56,810 nt of DNA from Rheinheimera sp. (GTDB lineage: Bacteria; Pseudomonadota; Gammaproteobacteria; Enterobacterales; Alteromonadaceae). Below the pieces are notes generated by a model that ran no database searches, was not told the origin of the DNA, and saw only the letters and a program-made list of their open reading frames with translations. This document shows, one piece after another, positions 17,800 to 27,173 of the stretch. Position numbers and translations under genes: made by a program. Within the stretch, counting starts at the first letter, position 1. Every line of letters starts with the position of its first letter. The stretch covers positions 1-56,810 of the forward strand of contig DMYW01000022.1 in assembly GCA_003482455.1 (NCBI GenBank). The letters are read 5' to 3'.

Positions 17800-17830
17800 G
17801 CGGACTGTGGCTGCTGCTACAGTCCGCTTT
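17800..17830 (+). terminator. hairpin after flrC (probable weak terminator)
   Basis: GCGGACTGT (17800-17808) pairs perfectly with ACAGTCCGC (17819-17827), followed by only three T. It starts 12 bases after the flrC stop and would separate flrBC from the fliE promoter. Confidence 0.55.
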
Positions 17831-17854
17831 GATGTTGTCTAAAAATCCCACACC

Positions 17855-17868
17855 GTCAAACTCCTGAC
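17855..17868. promoter_or_regulatory. candidate FlrA/FleQ box upstream of fliE
   Basis: GTCAAACTCCTGAC has the GTC-N8-GAC frame of the Pseudomonas FleQ consensus. It is centred about 60 bases upstream of the fliE sigma-54 promoter, a usual enhancer position. The outer six bases fit; the A/T-rich centre fits only in part. Confidence 0.45.
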
Positions 17869-17922
17869 AGCCTTCTGCTGCATTGTAAACCTATAAGCTG
17901 TTGATAATTAACGAATATAAGT

Positions 17923-17938
17923 TGGCATGAGATCTGCT
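17923..17938 (+). promoter_or_regulatory. sigma-54 promoter of the fliE operon
   Basis: TGGCATGAGATCTGCT has GG at 17924-17925 and GC at 17936-17937 with the required 10-base gap. It is 36 bases upstream of the fliE start and nearly the same distance as in flrB. Both promoters share the preceding AAGT or TAAGT bases. Confidence 0.85.
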
Positions 17939-17973
17939 TTATTCAGCTATCTGGTTTCCAATAGGACAGCATC

Positions 17974-18333
17974 ATGGATCTCAAAGGCGCATCATTATTT
18001 GCTGAAATGCAAAGTTTTACGCAGCAAGCTCAAGGCTTTGGCCAAGACCTGCGGATCAAACAACAGCAATTTGACCTGCCGGACCAAACAGAGCCGGTTA
18101 ATGCCAGCCGCAGTGACTTCTCCAATTTGCTGAAACAAGCATTGGAAAACGTCAATTCACTGCAAAAAACCTCGAGTTCGATGGCTACAGCCGTGGAATT
18201 AGGTGATCCGAAAGTGACGCTGGCTCAAGCGATGATTGCTGGGCAAAAGGCCTCGATTGCTTTTGACGCGACAGTGCAAGTGCGTAACAAGCTGGTCGAA
18301 GCGTACAAAGAAATCATGGCCATGCCGTTGTAA
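17974..18333 (+). CDS. fliE: FliE, MS ring-rod junction protein
   Basis: The product has 119 residues, near the usual 100-115. The C-terminal half (LGDPKVTLAQAMIAGQKAS, then QVRNKLVEAYKEIMAMPL) is the conserved FliE block. It is exported and links the MS ring to the proximal rod. AGGA precedes the ATG by 7 bases. It is the first gene of the fliE-J run and its leader carries a sigma-54 promoter. Confidence 0.95.
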   Translation: MDLKGASLFAEMQSFTQQAQGFGQDLRIKQQQFDLPDQTEPVNASRSDFSNLLKQALENVNSLQKTSSSMATAVELGDPKVTLAQAMIAGQKASIAFDATVQVRNKLVEAYKEIMAMPL

Positions 18334-18345
18334 TAGGGGGAGTAG

Positions 18346-20055
18346 ATGGCTGATTCAACCGAACTGACGCTTAGCAGCAACGACTTCTCGATGCCAGCCG
18401 AAGCGGATCAAAGCAAACAAGAGCAGAAGTCTGGCTTCTTGGGCAATGCAGGCGGTATGGATATCGTGCGACAAATTACCCTGATTGTTGCGCTAACTAT
18501 CTGTATTGCAATCTCTTTTTTGATCTATCTATGGATGAGTCAAACCGAGATGCGGCCGCTGGGTACCTTTGAAACCCAAGAGTTAATCCAGCATTTGGAT
18601 TACCTCGATAACCAAAAACAGCAATACAAGCTTGAGGGCAACACCATTTTGGTGCCAACGGCTGACTATCAAAAGCTGCGTTTAGGATTAAGCCGAGCTG
18701 GCCTGACCAAAGAAAGCACCGGTGGCGAAGAGATCCTGATGCAAGACACAGGTTTTGGTGTGTCACAGCGGATGGAAGCGGAGCGCTTAAAACATAGCCG
18801 TGAACAACAGCTTTCACGCACTATCGAAGAATTTCAGAGCATTGCCCGCGCTCGGGTGTTACTGGCCATTCCAAAAGAAAACATCTTTGCTCGTATTGAG
18901 AAATCACCGTCGGCGACCGTGATGATTACAGCCAAAGGTGGCAAATCGATTAAAGACAGTGAAGTTGATGCGATTGTTGATTTAGTGGCTTCCGCAGTGC
19001 AAGGTTTAGAGCCGTCCAAAGTGACTGTCACCGACCAAAACGGCCGTTTGTTAAATAGCGGCTCGCAAGATGCTGCATCGGCGCGCTCACGCCGCGAATA
19101 CGAAATCGAATTGCGCCGCGAAGACGAATATCGTCAGAAAATTGACTCTATCTTAATTCCGGTGCTGGGTATGGAAAACTACACGGCACAAGTCGATCTG
19201 CAAATGGATTTCACCACCACCGAACAAACGCAAAAACGTTTTAATCCAGACTTACCTGCCGTGCGCAGTGAAATGACGGCTGAAGAAAACAGCGTCGGTG
19301 GTGGAGCCGTCGGTATCCCTGGCGCACTCTCAAATCAACCACCGGTCGATTCGAACATCCCAGAAAAAGCCACCGGTGGTGACAGTTCGGTGGTGCCAGG
19401 TCGTAACAGCAAAGAAGTGACTCGCAATTATGAACTAGACACCACCATTAGCCACACGACCCAACAAAGCGGGCAGATCCGTCGCGTCAGTGTATCGGTG
19501 GCGGTGGACTATAAAGCTGGTGAAGTCAAAGACGGCCAACCAGGCCCAGCGGTACCACGCGAACAAGCTGAGCTGCAAAACATTCGTCGTTTGTTGCAAG
19601 GTGGTTTAGGCTTTGATGTACAACGCGGTGATACCATCGAAGTGGTCAGCGTGCCATTTATGCGCGAAGTTGTTGCTGCTGAAATTGAGCGGCCAATCTA
19701 CGAGCAAGAATGGTTCATGCAAATGATCCGTTATTTGTCTGGTGCGCTGGTGATTATCACGCTGCTGTTCTTCATTGTCCGTCCAATGATGAAACGTCTG
19801 ATTTACCCAGAAGACACCATGGACAGCTATGATGAAATGTCACTGAAACAAGGCACGGATCTGGGTGATGAAACCATCGATATGATCACCCGTGAGTTCG
19901 ATGCGAAGTCGGTTGGTTTCGCTGCCGATGGTACCTTGATGTTGCCAGATCTGCATGGTGATGAAGATCTACTGAAAGCGGTTCGAGCCTTAGTGGCGAA
20001 CGAACCAGAACTGTCCTCATTGGTCGTCAAAAACTGGTTAGCTGAAGATGAGTAA
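18346..20055 (+). CDS. fliF: FliF, flagellar MS-ring protein
   Basis: The product has 569 residues. A membrane helix near residues 45-65 (QITLIVALTICIAISFLIYLW) leads into the ring-building motifs with VLLAIPKE and PSATVMI. A second membrane helix lies at about 465-485 (LSGALVIITLLFFIVRPMM). The C-terminal tail ending VVKNWLAEDE is the FliG-binding helix. It forms the MS ring in the inner membrane. GGGGGAG lies 5 bases before the ATG. Its end overlaps fliG by 8 bases. Confidence 0.97.
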   Translation: MADSTELTLSSNDFSMPAEADQSKQEQKSGFLGNAGGMDIVRQITLIVALTICIAISFLIYLWMSQTEMRPLGTFETQELIQHLDYLDNQKQQYKLEGNTILVPTADYQKLRLGLSRAGLTKESTGGEEILMQDTGFGVSQRMEAERLKHSREQQLSRTIEEFQSIARARVLLAIPKENIFARIEKSPSATVMITAKGGKSIKDSEVDAIVDLVASAVQGLEPSKVTVTDQNGRLLNSGSQDAASARSRREYEIELRREDEYRQKIDSILIPVLGMENYTAQVDLQMDFTTTEQTQKRFNPDLPAVRSEMTAEENSVGGGAVGIPGALSNQPPVDSNIPEKATGGDSSVVPGRNSKEVTRNYELDTTISHTTQQSGQIRRVSVSVAVDYKAGEVKDGQPGPAVPREQAELQNIRRLLQGGLGFDVQRGDTIEVVSVPFMREVVAAEIERPIYEQEWFMQMIRYLSGALVIITLLFFIVRPMMKRLIYPEDTMDSYDEMSLKQGTDLGDETIDMITREFDAKSVGFAADGTLMLPDLHGDEDLLKAVRALVANEPELSSLVVKNWLAEDE

Positions 20056-21085
20056 TGTAGAAGCCACCCAAAAGCCGGCGTTTGACGTTGGCAAACTGGA
20101 TGGGGTTGAAAAAGCCGCCATCCTGCTGCTGAGCTTGTCCGAAGAAGACGCGGCGCAAATTCTCAAGCACTTAGAGCCAAAACAAGTGCAGAAAGTCGGT
20201 ATGGCCATGGCGCAAATCGAAGATTTGAACCAAGGCAAAATTTCCGCCGTGCACCGGTTATTTATCGAGCAAATTCAAAACTTCTCGACGATTGGCTTCC
20301 AAAGTGAAGAGTTTATTCGCCGTGCTTTAACCGCGGCACTTGGTGAAGAAAAAGCCTCTAACCTGATCGACCAAATTATTTTGGGCGGTGGCGCGAAGGG
20401 CTTGGATTCGCTGAAGTGGATGGACTCGAAACAGGTGGCCAATATCATCCGCAACGAGCACCCGCAGATCCAGACGATCGTGTTGTCGTACTTGGAACCG
20501 GAACAATCGGCGGAGATCTTGTCGCAATTCCCAGAGAAAGTGCGGCTGGATCTGACGATGCGCATTGCAAACCTCGAAGAAGTTCAACCAGCAGCATTGC
20601 AAGAATTGAACGAAATCATGGAGAAACAGTTCGCCGGTCAAGCCGGTGCACAAGCGGCGAAGATGGGCGGCTTAAAAGCTGCAGCCGACATCATGAACTA
20701 CCTCGACACCAACGTCGAAGGCCAGTTGATGGATTCGATCCGCGAGCACGACGAAGAAATGGCGCAACAAATCCAAGATTTGATGTTTGTATTCGAAAAC
20801 TTAAACGATGTGGACGACCGAGCCATTCAGGCGATCCTGCGCGAAGTGCAACAAGACGTGTTAATGAAGGCGCTCAAAGGCTGCGACGAAGGCTTGCGCG
20901 AGAAGATCCTCAAAAACATGTCGAAACGGGCTGCCGATATGCTCAAAGACGACTTGGAAGCCATGGGCCCAGTGCGCGTCAGCGAAGTGGAAACAGCGCA
21001 AAAAGAAATTCTGTCAACGGCACGACGCTTGGCCGATGCCGGCGAAATCATGCTCGGTGGTGGCGGTGGCGAAGACTTCCTGTAA
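20048..21085 (+). CDS. fliG: FliG, motor switch protein
   Basis: The product has 345 residues, typical. The N-terminal part (VEKAAILLLSLSEEDAAQIL) binds FliF. The middle domain contains the EHPQ motif (IIRNEHPQIQTIVLSYL). The C-terminal domain, with LMFVFENLNDVDDRAIQAILREV and the charged torque helix, interacts with the stators. It begins inside the last codons of fliF, which suggests translational coupling. Confidence 0.97.
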   Translation: MSNVEATQKPAFDVGKLDGVEKAAILLLSLSEEDAAQILKHLEPKQVQKVGMAMAQIEDLNQGKISAVHRLFIEQIQNFSTIGFQSEEFIRRALTAALGEEKASNLIDQIILGGGAKGLDSLKWMDSKQVANIIRNEHPQIQTIVLSYLEPEQSAEILSQFPEKVRLDLTMRIANLEEVQPAALQELNEIMEKQFAGQAGAQAAKMGGLKAAADIMNYLDTNVEGQLMDSIREHDEEMAQQIQDLMFVFENLNDVDDRAIQAILREVQQDVLMKALKGCDEGLREKILKNMSKRAADMLKDDLEAMGPVRVSEVETAQKEILSTARRLADAGEIMLGGGGGEDFL

Positions 21086-21147
21086 GTCGACGCCCATGCA
21101 GCTGAGAGTTAGCTATACGCAAGCCCCGAGTCACAGAGGACCACAGC

Positions 21148-21951
21148 ATGTCGCTAAAAGAGTTCATTAAAAACCGGCCGTTTGAACCGGATGACGAAGT
21201 TCTTGAACTACTAAAAGAGTGGGCGACGCCTGATTTTCAGCAAGAAGCGCCGGTCGTTGCACAAAAAACCAATGCTCTTGGCCTGACGCCACCGCGCCCG
21301 GGTCAACGTATCCAAGCGCGCCGACCCGAGCCGGAAGAGGTCAAGCCGCTGACCGCCGAAGACATCGAACAGATCCGTCAAGCGGCCTACGACGAAGGCT
21401 TAGCGCAAGGTAAAGACGATGGTTTTAGCCAAGGCTACAACGAAGGCCGCGAGCAGGGTTACCAAGACGGCCTGCAACAAGGCCAAGCCGAAGGTCGTAA
21501 ACAAGGCTTAACTGAAGGCGAAGGCATAGTTCGTGAGCAGCTGGCGCAGTTGACGGCCTTGCTCGATCAATTGCAAATGCCGCTGCGCCAAGTCGATGAA
21601 CAAGTCGAACAGTCGTTGCTGCAGCTAGCACTGGCGATGGCGCAAGCTGTGGTCGCCGTCGAAGTGAAAACCAATCCGCAAGTGGTGCTAGAAAGTCTGC
21701 GCCAATGCATCGAGTTGCTGCCCGTCAAAGCCAGCGACATTCGGATCCAAGCTCACCCTGACGATATTGCGATTATCCAACGCCACTACAGCAGTGATGA
21801 TATCGCCGCGCGCGGCTGGCAATTGCAGGCGGAACCAGCCTTTAGCCAAGGCGATCTGCGACTGCAAACCGGCGATTCGATCATCATCCGCACATTAAAA
21901 CAACGCGTCCAGCAAAGTTTGGAGCAGTTCTTGCAAAGTCAGCCTGAATAA
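21148..21951 (+). CDS. fliH: FliH, negative regulator of the export ATPase
   Basis: The product has 267 residues. Residues about 80-130 carry a run of Gly spaced every four residues (EGLAQGKDDGFSQGYNEG and onwards), the GxxxG-type repeat typical of FliH. The C-terminal half (LALAMAQAVVAVEVKTNP) is the conserved FliI-binding V-ATPase-E-like part. It forms a dimer that escorts FliI to the export gate. It follows fliG after 62 bases. Confidence 0.92.
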   Translation: MSLKEFIKNRPFEPDDEVLELLKEWATPDFQQEAPVVAQKTNALGLTPPRPGQRIQARRPEPEEVKPLTAEDIEQIRQAAYDEGLAQGKDDGFSQGYNEGREQGYQDGLQQGQAEGRKQGLTEGEGIVREQLAQLTALLDQLQMPLRQVDEQVEQSLLQLALAMAQAVVAVEVKTNPQVVLESLRQCIELLPVKASDIRIQAHPDDIAIIQRHYSSDDIAARGWQLQAEPAFSQGDLRLQTGDSIIIRTLKQRVQQSLEQFLQSQPE

Positions 21952-21958
21952 GCAAAGC

Positions 21959-21993
21959 GCCGCCGTTGCGAAGTTAGCTGGTGGCGGCTTTTT
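21959..21993 (+). terminator. attenuator-like hairpin between fliH and fliI
   Basis: GCCGCC (21959-21964) pairs with GGCGGC (21983-21988), followed by five T (21989-21993). The 18-base loop can add G-T pairs. It stands inside an otherwise continuous flagellar operon, so full termination is unlikely; partial attenuation or RNA processing is possible. Confidence 0.4.
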
Positions 21994-22008
21994 GACAGGG
22001 GATTTTTC

Positions 22009-23346
22009 ATGACTACGCCGTCTTTGGCTGAGCGTTTACACGCCCAACAACCGTTGATCCGACAAAACCGTCCGGTGGTGTCCGGCCGTTTGGTGCGGGT
22101 GGTGGGCTTGACGCTCGAGGCGACAGGCCTGAGCGCGGCGATTGGCCAAGCCTGCCAAGTCGAAACCAGCGGCGGCACCTTAGACGCCGAAGTGGTCGGT
22201 TTTGCCCAAGACCGGATTTTTTTGATGCCCAAAGACGACATCACGGGTGTTGTCCCAGGTGCGCGTGTTACGCCGCTATCGAACTACCAAGGCGTGCCAC
22301 TGACCATGGCGCTGTTGGGGCGGGTGATTGACGGTGGTGGCCAACCGCTTGATGGCAAAGGCCCCATCCGTGCTACTGAATATGCCACCTCGAAGAAAAT
22401 TCCGATTAATCCACTGAATCGTCGGCCGGTGAAACAACCCCTGGATGTTGGGGTGCGGGCGATTAACAGCATTATTACCGTGGGTAAAGGCCAGCGGATG
22501 GGCTTGTTTGCTGGCTCCGGTGTCGGTAAGTCGGTGCTTTTGGGCATGATGACGCGCGGCACCAGTGCCGATGTGATCGTGGTAGGCCTGGTCGGTGAGC
22601 GGGGCCGCGAAGTTAAAGAATTTATCGATGAAATTTTAGGTGAGCATGGCCGTGAGCGCTCGGTGGTAGTGGCCGCGCCTGCGGACGTATCACCGCTGAT
22701 GCGCTTAAAAGGCTGTGAAACCGCTGTACAAATTGCCGAATATTTCCGCGACCAAGGCTTGGACGTGTTGTTGCTGCTCGATTCTGTGACACGTTATGCG
22801 CAAGCGCAGCGGGAAATTGCCTTGGCGGTCGGTGAGCCTCCAGCCACCAAAGGCTATCCGCCATCGGTGTTTGCCAAGTTACCGGCGTTGGTTGAACGCG
22901 CTGGCAATGGCGGCGAAGGCCAAGGTTCTATTACCGCGTTTTATACCGTGTTATCGGAAGGTGACGATTTGCAAGATCCGATCGCCGACGCCGCACGGGC
23001 GATCTTAGATGGTCACATAGTTCTGTCGCGTCAGCTGGCCGACAGCGGCCATTTTCCAGCGATTGACGTAGAAAAATCGATCAGTCGGGTGATGCCGGCC
23101 GTGACCAGTCCTGAACACCAACAATTGGCTCGTGCTGTGAAGCAACTCTACGCCAGCTATAGCCAAAGCAAAGATTTAATTTCCATCGGTGCTTATGTCA
23201 AAGGTTCCGATCCAATGCTCGACCAAGCCATCGGCATGATGCCAAAAATTAATAGTTTCTTGCGGCAAGGCCTCACGGAAGTGGTGCCGTACGACGATAG
23301 TCTTTCAGCCTTGGCCGGCATGCTGGCCCATATGCGGAGTCGCTGA
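22009..23346 (+). CDS. fliI: FliI, flagellum-specific export ATPase
   Basis: The product has 445 residues, normal length. It is related to the F1 beta subunit: Walker A GLFAGSGVGKS, GLVGERGREVKEFI, and Walker B LLLLDSVTRYAQAQREI. The C-terminal ALAGMLAHMRSR is also typical. It drives unfolding and entry of export substrates with FliH and FliJ. CAGGGG lies about 9 bases before the ATG, and fliJ follows after 2 bases. Confidence 0.96.
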   Translation: MTTPSLAERLHAQQPLIRQNRPVVSGRLVRVVGLTLEATGLSAAIGQACQVETSGGTLDAEVVGFAQDRIFLMPKDDITGVVPGARVTPLSNYQGVPLTMALLGRVIDGGGQPLDGKGPIRATEYATSKKIPINPLNRRPVKQPLDVGVRAINSIITVGKGQRMGLFAGSGVGKSVLLGMMTRGTSADVIVVGLVGERGREVKEFIDEILGEHGRERSVVVAAPADVSPLMRLKGCETAVQIAEYFRDQGLDVLLLLDSVTRYAQAQREIALAVGEPPATKGYPPSVFAKLPALVERAGNGGEGQGSITAFYTVLSEGDDLQDPIADAARAILDGHIVLSRQLADSGHFPAIDVEKSISRVMPAVTSPEHQQLARAVKQLYASYSQSKDLISIGAYVKGSDPMLDQAIGMMPKINSFLRQGLTEVVPYDDSLSALAGMLAHMRSR

Positions 23347-23348
23347 TT

Positions 23349-23798
23349 ATGGCGTTAAAACAATTGGAGTTGCTGGTGCAAGTGCAACAGCAACGTGAAG
23401 AAAAGCTGCAAGCGCAGTTTGTGCAAGCGCAGCAATATTTGTTGCAACAACAGCAGAAATATCAGGGGCTTGCGGACTATCGGGTCGATTACATTCGGCA
23501 AACCCAACAACGGGGCGCTGATGGTATCTACAGCCGACAGTTTAATCAGTATCTGAATTTCATAACCAAGCTGGATCAGGCGTTAGAGCAACAAAACCTG
23601 CACATTCAGCAGGCGCAACGTGCAGTCGATCAGCGCCGCAGTGCTTGGATGGCCATGCAAAAGAAACGCAAAGCCATCGAGCAGTTAATCAGTCGCGAAC
23701 ACGAAAAAATCCAATTTAAACATATGCGGCAAGAACAAAAATTGTCGGATGAAGTGGCGATGCAGCAGTTTTTCCGCCGCTTAGCCCAAGCAAGTTAA
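23349..23798 (+). CDS. fliJ: FliJ, export chaperone escort
   Basis: The product has 149 residues, almost entirely predicted coiled coil and very rich in Gln (LLVQVQQQREEKLQAQF). The length and position right after fliI match FliJ, which sits in the centre of the FliI hexamer and links it to FlhA. Sequence conservation in this family is low, so position is the main evidence. Confidence 0.9.
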   Translation: MALKQLELLVQVQQQREEKLQAQFVQAQQYLLQQQQKYQGLADYRVDYIRQTQQRGADGIYSRQFNQYLNFITKLDQALEQQNLHIQQAQRAVDQRRSAWMAMQKKRKAIEQLISREHEKIQFKHMRQEQKLSDEVAMQQFFRRLAQAS

Positions 23799-23927
23799 GA
23801 AATGTCAATCGAACTGGCGCAGTTCTTGAATAGTTTGCAGTAGGTAAGCCTAGGTTGCCGCTCGTTGGTGACATCCAAACGTCGTGTGTGACCGCAAAGG
23901 TCTGGCGAATACAGTGCAGAGGTCGGT

Positions 23928-26501
23928 ATGACTATTAGTTTGAATATCTCGAAAAATCAGAAAGATAGCGGATTAAATTCACTATTACTCGGCCAGCAAA
24001 CGGGCCAATCCGCTGATTTTGATAGCCAATTTGATGGCGAGTTATCCAGTCAATTGTCAACAGACCGGCAAGATCTTGCCGCGGCGACCCACGGCTATGA
24101 TGACTATCAGCAGCAACATGCATCGAAACCTGCCAGCGCCAACATGGCAGTTGCCATGCAAGCCACTGACACAGCAGCAGCTCAAGCACCTGAGCAGGTA
24201 AGCACCGCTGACCAAGCTAAAGCTGTGGCTACAAAGCCTTTGGCACCTAACGAGGACTCAGTTGCCGACGATTTGTTAGAAGAAACCGCACCGGCACAAG
24301 GCGACATGTTATTGGCGGTGATTTCGCAATCACAGGCGATCAAACAATTACAATCAAAAACACCGCAACCTTCGCAGCAGGTTGAACCTATTGCTGAGGG
24401 GAGTCAGCCGGCGCTGCCGACAACCAGCAATCCGAATGTAGATGCAACAATAGAGAGTCCAGCCACTGAATTGGCGGCAAATGTGCTGGCAAATGCAGCC
24501 GGCACGGCAACTCCTACCACGAGCAACACCAATACGCCGCTGGCTGACGTGCCACTGAAGTTTCGCAAACTGGTGCAAAAGCCACAGCAACCAGCAGATC
24601 CCAAACCGCAGGTAGATCAAGCGACTAGTGCTAAAACAAATGAGCCGCAGGCTGATGATTTAGCCCTGGATGCAGTGTCTTATTGGCAGTTACGCCAGCA
24701 ACAAAAAGACCAAACGACTACAGCTGCAACGCCTACAGCGGCGCAGTTGCTTGGTCAACCAACGCTGGTCACAACCAACACGCAGTTAACGACTGACGCT
24801 GCAGTGGAGCAAGACGCAGGGGCGCCGGACCAAACCAGCGCGTTGCCTTTGCCAACCACTGACAAGGCGGCAGCTGAGACTAAATCTACCGCCACTGTGC
24901 AGGTGAATGCAGCTGTAACTAGCAAAGCCGTGGCTGATGCAATGCGCAGCGATAAAGGTGCAGCCTTGTTGGCAACTGCACTAGAGACCGAATCTGCAGA
25001 ACCTGTCTCTGAAACAGCGCCAACTATTGAACAACCTGTGATGCCGATTAAAGCGCTGAACGCCGAAACCGACGCTGTTGCAGCAGAACAGTCCGAAAGC
25101 ACTGCGGCAACCGCGCACCCGCTGGCTAATCAGACTGCGTCCACGGCTCAGTCGAGCACGCCGGCGGCACAACAAACAAATGCACCAGCAACTGCAGTGG
25201 CTGCGCGGCCACCGCAATCAGGCGCGCCAGTGCAAAAACGGAGTCTGTTGCCGTCAGATGTCGCCATTGATCCTGCTAAACCTGAGCAAGGTGCCACTAA
25301 ACCGACTGAGGTTGCCGGTCCAGTAATCGCCAACCCTGAGACTGATAAAGTCGCAGTCGCGCCTTCACGTGTCAGCGGTGAGCGCAAAGCCGCGCTGCAA
25401 CCGGTTGCTGAAGTCGTGACTGAAGAAAAGCCTACCTCTTCGCCAATTCGTGTGCCGCTGGCTGAAGCGCAAGCGACAGAAACGTCAAGCGGGGCCGTGA
25501 ATGAACTAACTGTGCAAGCTAGTGATGCTGCACAAGCGGCAACGCCAACGGCCAGCGCCGCCGCAACAACGGCGGTCGTCACTGAGTCAAGCGATAAAGT
25601 GAAGGTTGATGACCCAACGTTCGTTGCACAACAAGCGGCTGCCGCGCCGGTATCTGTGTTGCCAGAGCCCGTGACTCCAACTGAGCCACAGTGGATCGCC
25701 GCAGAGGCTGTCACTGCGACTGCAGTTGCTGATGCGACTAAGACCCCCAGTACCGTAAATGAACGCCCAGCGACGACTGAAGCTAAACCGACATATGCTG
25801 AATTTATGCAACAAAGCAATCAGCAACAAGGTGAACAACAAGCGCAGCAACAACACAAAGAGCAACCAGCGCTGGCGCGCCAGCTTGATAACGCTGTGGC
25901 GGCGACTACTGAACCCGCAAGCGTAGTGCGCTCTGCTACTTTAGACACCGCAGCGAACGCTACACCAGGCACAGCAGCAACTCCGACGACACCTTTGGTC
26001 CATGCGACATCGATCGCAACGCATGTCAATAAATTGACAGAAACCCTTAAAACAGCAGACGTAGCGCCACAACAGCTGCCATTGGATCTGCAGCAGCCTA
26101 ATACTGCAACCAAACTGGCCGAGCGGGTGATGTATCAAGTGCATCAGAAAATCCAATCCGCTGAAGTTCAGCTACATCCTGAAGATTTAGGCGCAATGCA
26201 AATCAAAGTGTCGTTGCAACAAGACCAGCTGAGTGTGCAGTTTGTCGTGCAACAAGGCGCGGCCAAAGAAGCGCTGGAACAACAAATGCCACGCTTGAAA
26301 GACATGTTGCAACAACAAGGTATGCAGTTAGCTGACGGTCAAGTGGAACAGCGGCAGTCGCAGCAGGGCGAACAACGCCAAGCTCAGAATCAACGCGGCA
26401 CCGCAGCAACAGCTGCCGATGACGCCGAAACCGGCAATTTGTTACAACAAGGGCAGGTTCAAGTGAAAGTTTCTGATCGGGCTGTCGATTATTACGCCTA
26501 A
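23928..26501 (+). CDS. fliK: FliK, hook-length control protein (very long)
   Basis: The product has 857 residues, about twice the length of enteric FliK (roughly 400). Residues 1 to about 690 are low complexity, dominated by Ala, Thr, Gln, Pro and Val. The C-terminal 150 residues hold the conserved FliK domain (VQLHPEDLGAMQIKVSLQQDQLSVQFVVQQ), followed by a Gln-rich tail. It is exported and acts as a ruler that switches substrate specificity through FlhB. GAGGTCGGT precedes the ATG. The 129-base gap after fliJ has no convincing promoter. Confidence 0.93.
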   Translation: MTISLNISKNQKDSGLNSLLLGQQTGQSADFDSQFDGELSSQLSTDRQDLAAATHGYDDYQQQHASKPASANMAVAMQATDTAAAQAPEQVSTADQAKAVATKPLAPNEDSVADDLLEETAPAQGDMLLAVISQSQAIKQLQSKTPQPSQQVEPIAEGSQPALPTTSNPNVDATIESPATELAANVLANAAGTATPTTSNTNTPLADVPLKFRKLVQKPQQPADPKPQVDQATSAKTNEPQADDLALDAVSYWQLRQQQKDQTTTAATPTAAQLLGQPTLVTTNTQLTTDAAVEQDAGAPDQTSALPLPTTDKAAAETKSTATVQVNAAVTSKAVADAMRSDKGAALLATALETESAEPVSETAPTIEQPVMPIKALNAETDAVAAEQSESTAATAHPLANQTASTAQSSTPAAQQTNAPATAVAARPPQSGAPVQKRSLLPSDVAIDPAKPEQGATKPTEVAGPVIANPETDKVAVAPSRVSGERKAALQPVAEVVTEEKPTSSPIRVPLAEAQATETSSGAVNELTVQASDAAQAATPTASAAATTAVVTESSDKVKVDDPTFVAQQAAAAPVSVLPEPVTPTEPQWIAAEAVTATAVADATKTPSTVNERPATTEAKPTYAEFMQQSNQQQGEQQAQQQHKEQPALARQLDNAVAATTEPASVVRSATLDTAANATPGTAATPTTPLVHATSIATHVNKLTETLKTADVAPQQLPLDLQQPNTATKLAERVMYQVHQKIQSAEVQLHPEDLGAMQIKVSLQQDQLSVQFVVQQGAAKEALEQQMPRLKDMLQQQGMQLADGQVEQRQSQQGEQRQAQNQRGTAATAADDAETGNLLQQGQVQVKVSDRAVDYYA

Positions 26502-26584
26502 TCGGTACGATTGACGGTCCGTCGCATTGCCTTTGCAGCAAAGTGCGGTAAATAATAACAAAAACGCACAAATGGAGTGAGTCG

Positions 26585-27148
26585 ATGGCAGCGGAAAAAG
26601 AGTTGGAAATCGCCGATGGCGGTGGCAAGAAGAAAAAAATGATCATCATTGGCGCGGTCGTTGCAGTACTGGCAATTGGCGGTGGCGTCGGTTTTATGAT
26701 GATGGGTGGTGAAAAACCTGCAGAAGAAGCTGCCGCCGCGGAAGGTGCTGCAGCTCCTGCCGATGGTGCGGCAGCGGCTCCGGCCGATGGTGCTGCGGCA
26801 GCTCCAGCGGGCAATGAACCACAAGTTGGCACCGCGATTTATGTCGCGATGCCACGACCATTTACCTTTAACGTGCCAGGCGCAAGTCGTGACAGGCTGG
26901 TGCAGATTAAAGCGCAGTTGTTAGTGCGTGGTGCACCGAATGAAGAACTGGCGAAACAACATGTGCCGCTGATTGAAAGCACCATGCTGCGCACCTTCAG
27001 TTCTGCCAATGCGGATGATTTAGTGTCGGCGCAAGGCAAAGACACCCTGCGCAACAACTGTCTGAAAGATGTGCAAGAAGCTTTAAAAGGGGTCGCCGGT
27101 GAGGCGGTCGTAGAAGAAATCCTGTTTACCGGTTTTGTCATGCAGTAA
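26585..27148 (+). CDS. fliL: FliL, flagellar basal-body-associated protein
   Basis: The product has 187 residues. After a short basic N-terminus (GGGKKKK) comes one membrane helix (MIIIGAVVAVLAIGGGVGFMMM). An Ala/Pro-rich linker containing two AAAAPADG-like repeats follows, then the periplasmic domain (FTFNVPGASRDRLVQIKAQLLV). FliL surrounds the stators and helps under load. GGAG lies 8 bases before the ATG. The repeated linker is a little longer than usual. Confidence 0.93.
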   Translation: MAAEKELEIADGGGKKKKMIIIGAVVAVLAIGGGVGFMMMGGEKPAEEAAAAEGAAAPADGAAAAPADGAAAAPAGNEPQVGTAIYVAMPRPFTFNVPGASRDRLVQIKAQLLVRGAPNEELAKQHVPLIESTMLRTFSSANADDLVSAQGKDTLRNNCLKDVQEALKGVAGEAVVEEILFTGFVMQ

Positions 27149-27173
27149 GCCGGTTCAGCCGGAGGAATAGTCG

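Noticed and set aside
20416..21105. 229-codon frame inside fliG, same strand
   Set aside because: Arg-rich out-of-frame product with no domain; fliG is intact in its own frame.
23815..23830. TGGCGC followed by TTGA between fliJ and fliK
   Set aside because: The -12 dinucleotide is GA, not GC, at the needed spacing.
23903..23918. GG-N10-GC sigma-54-like match (TGGCGAATACAGTGCA) before fliK
   Set aside because: It would put the transcript start on the fliK start codon, and the -12 element lacks the TT.
25148..25819. Long antisense frame in fliK
   Set aside because: It mirrors Ala/Thr-rich codons of fliK and has no ribosome site or recognisable domain.
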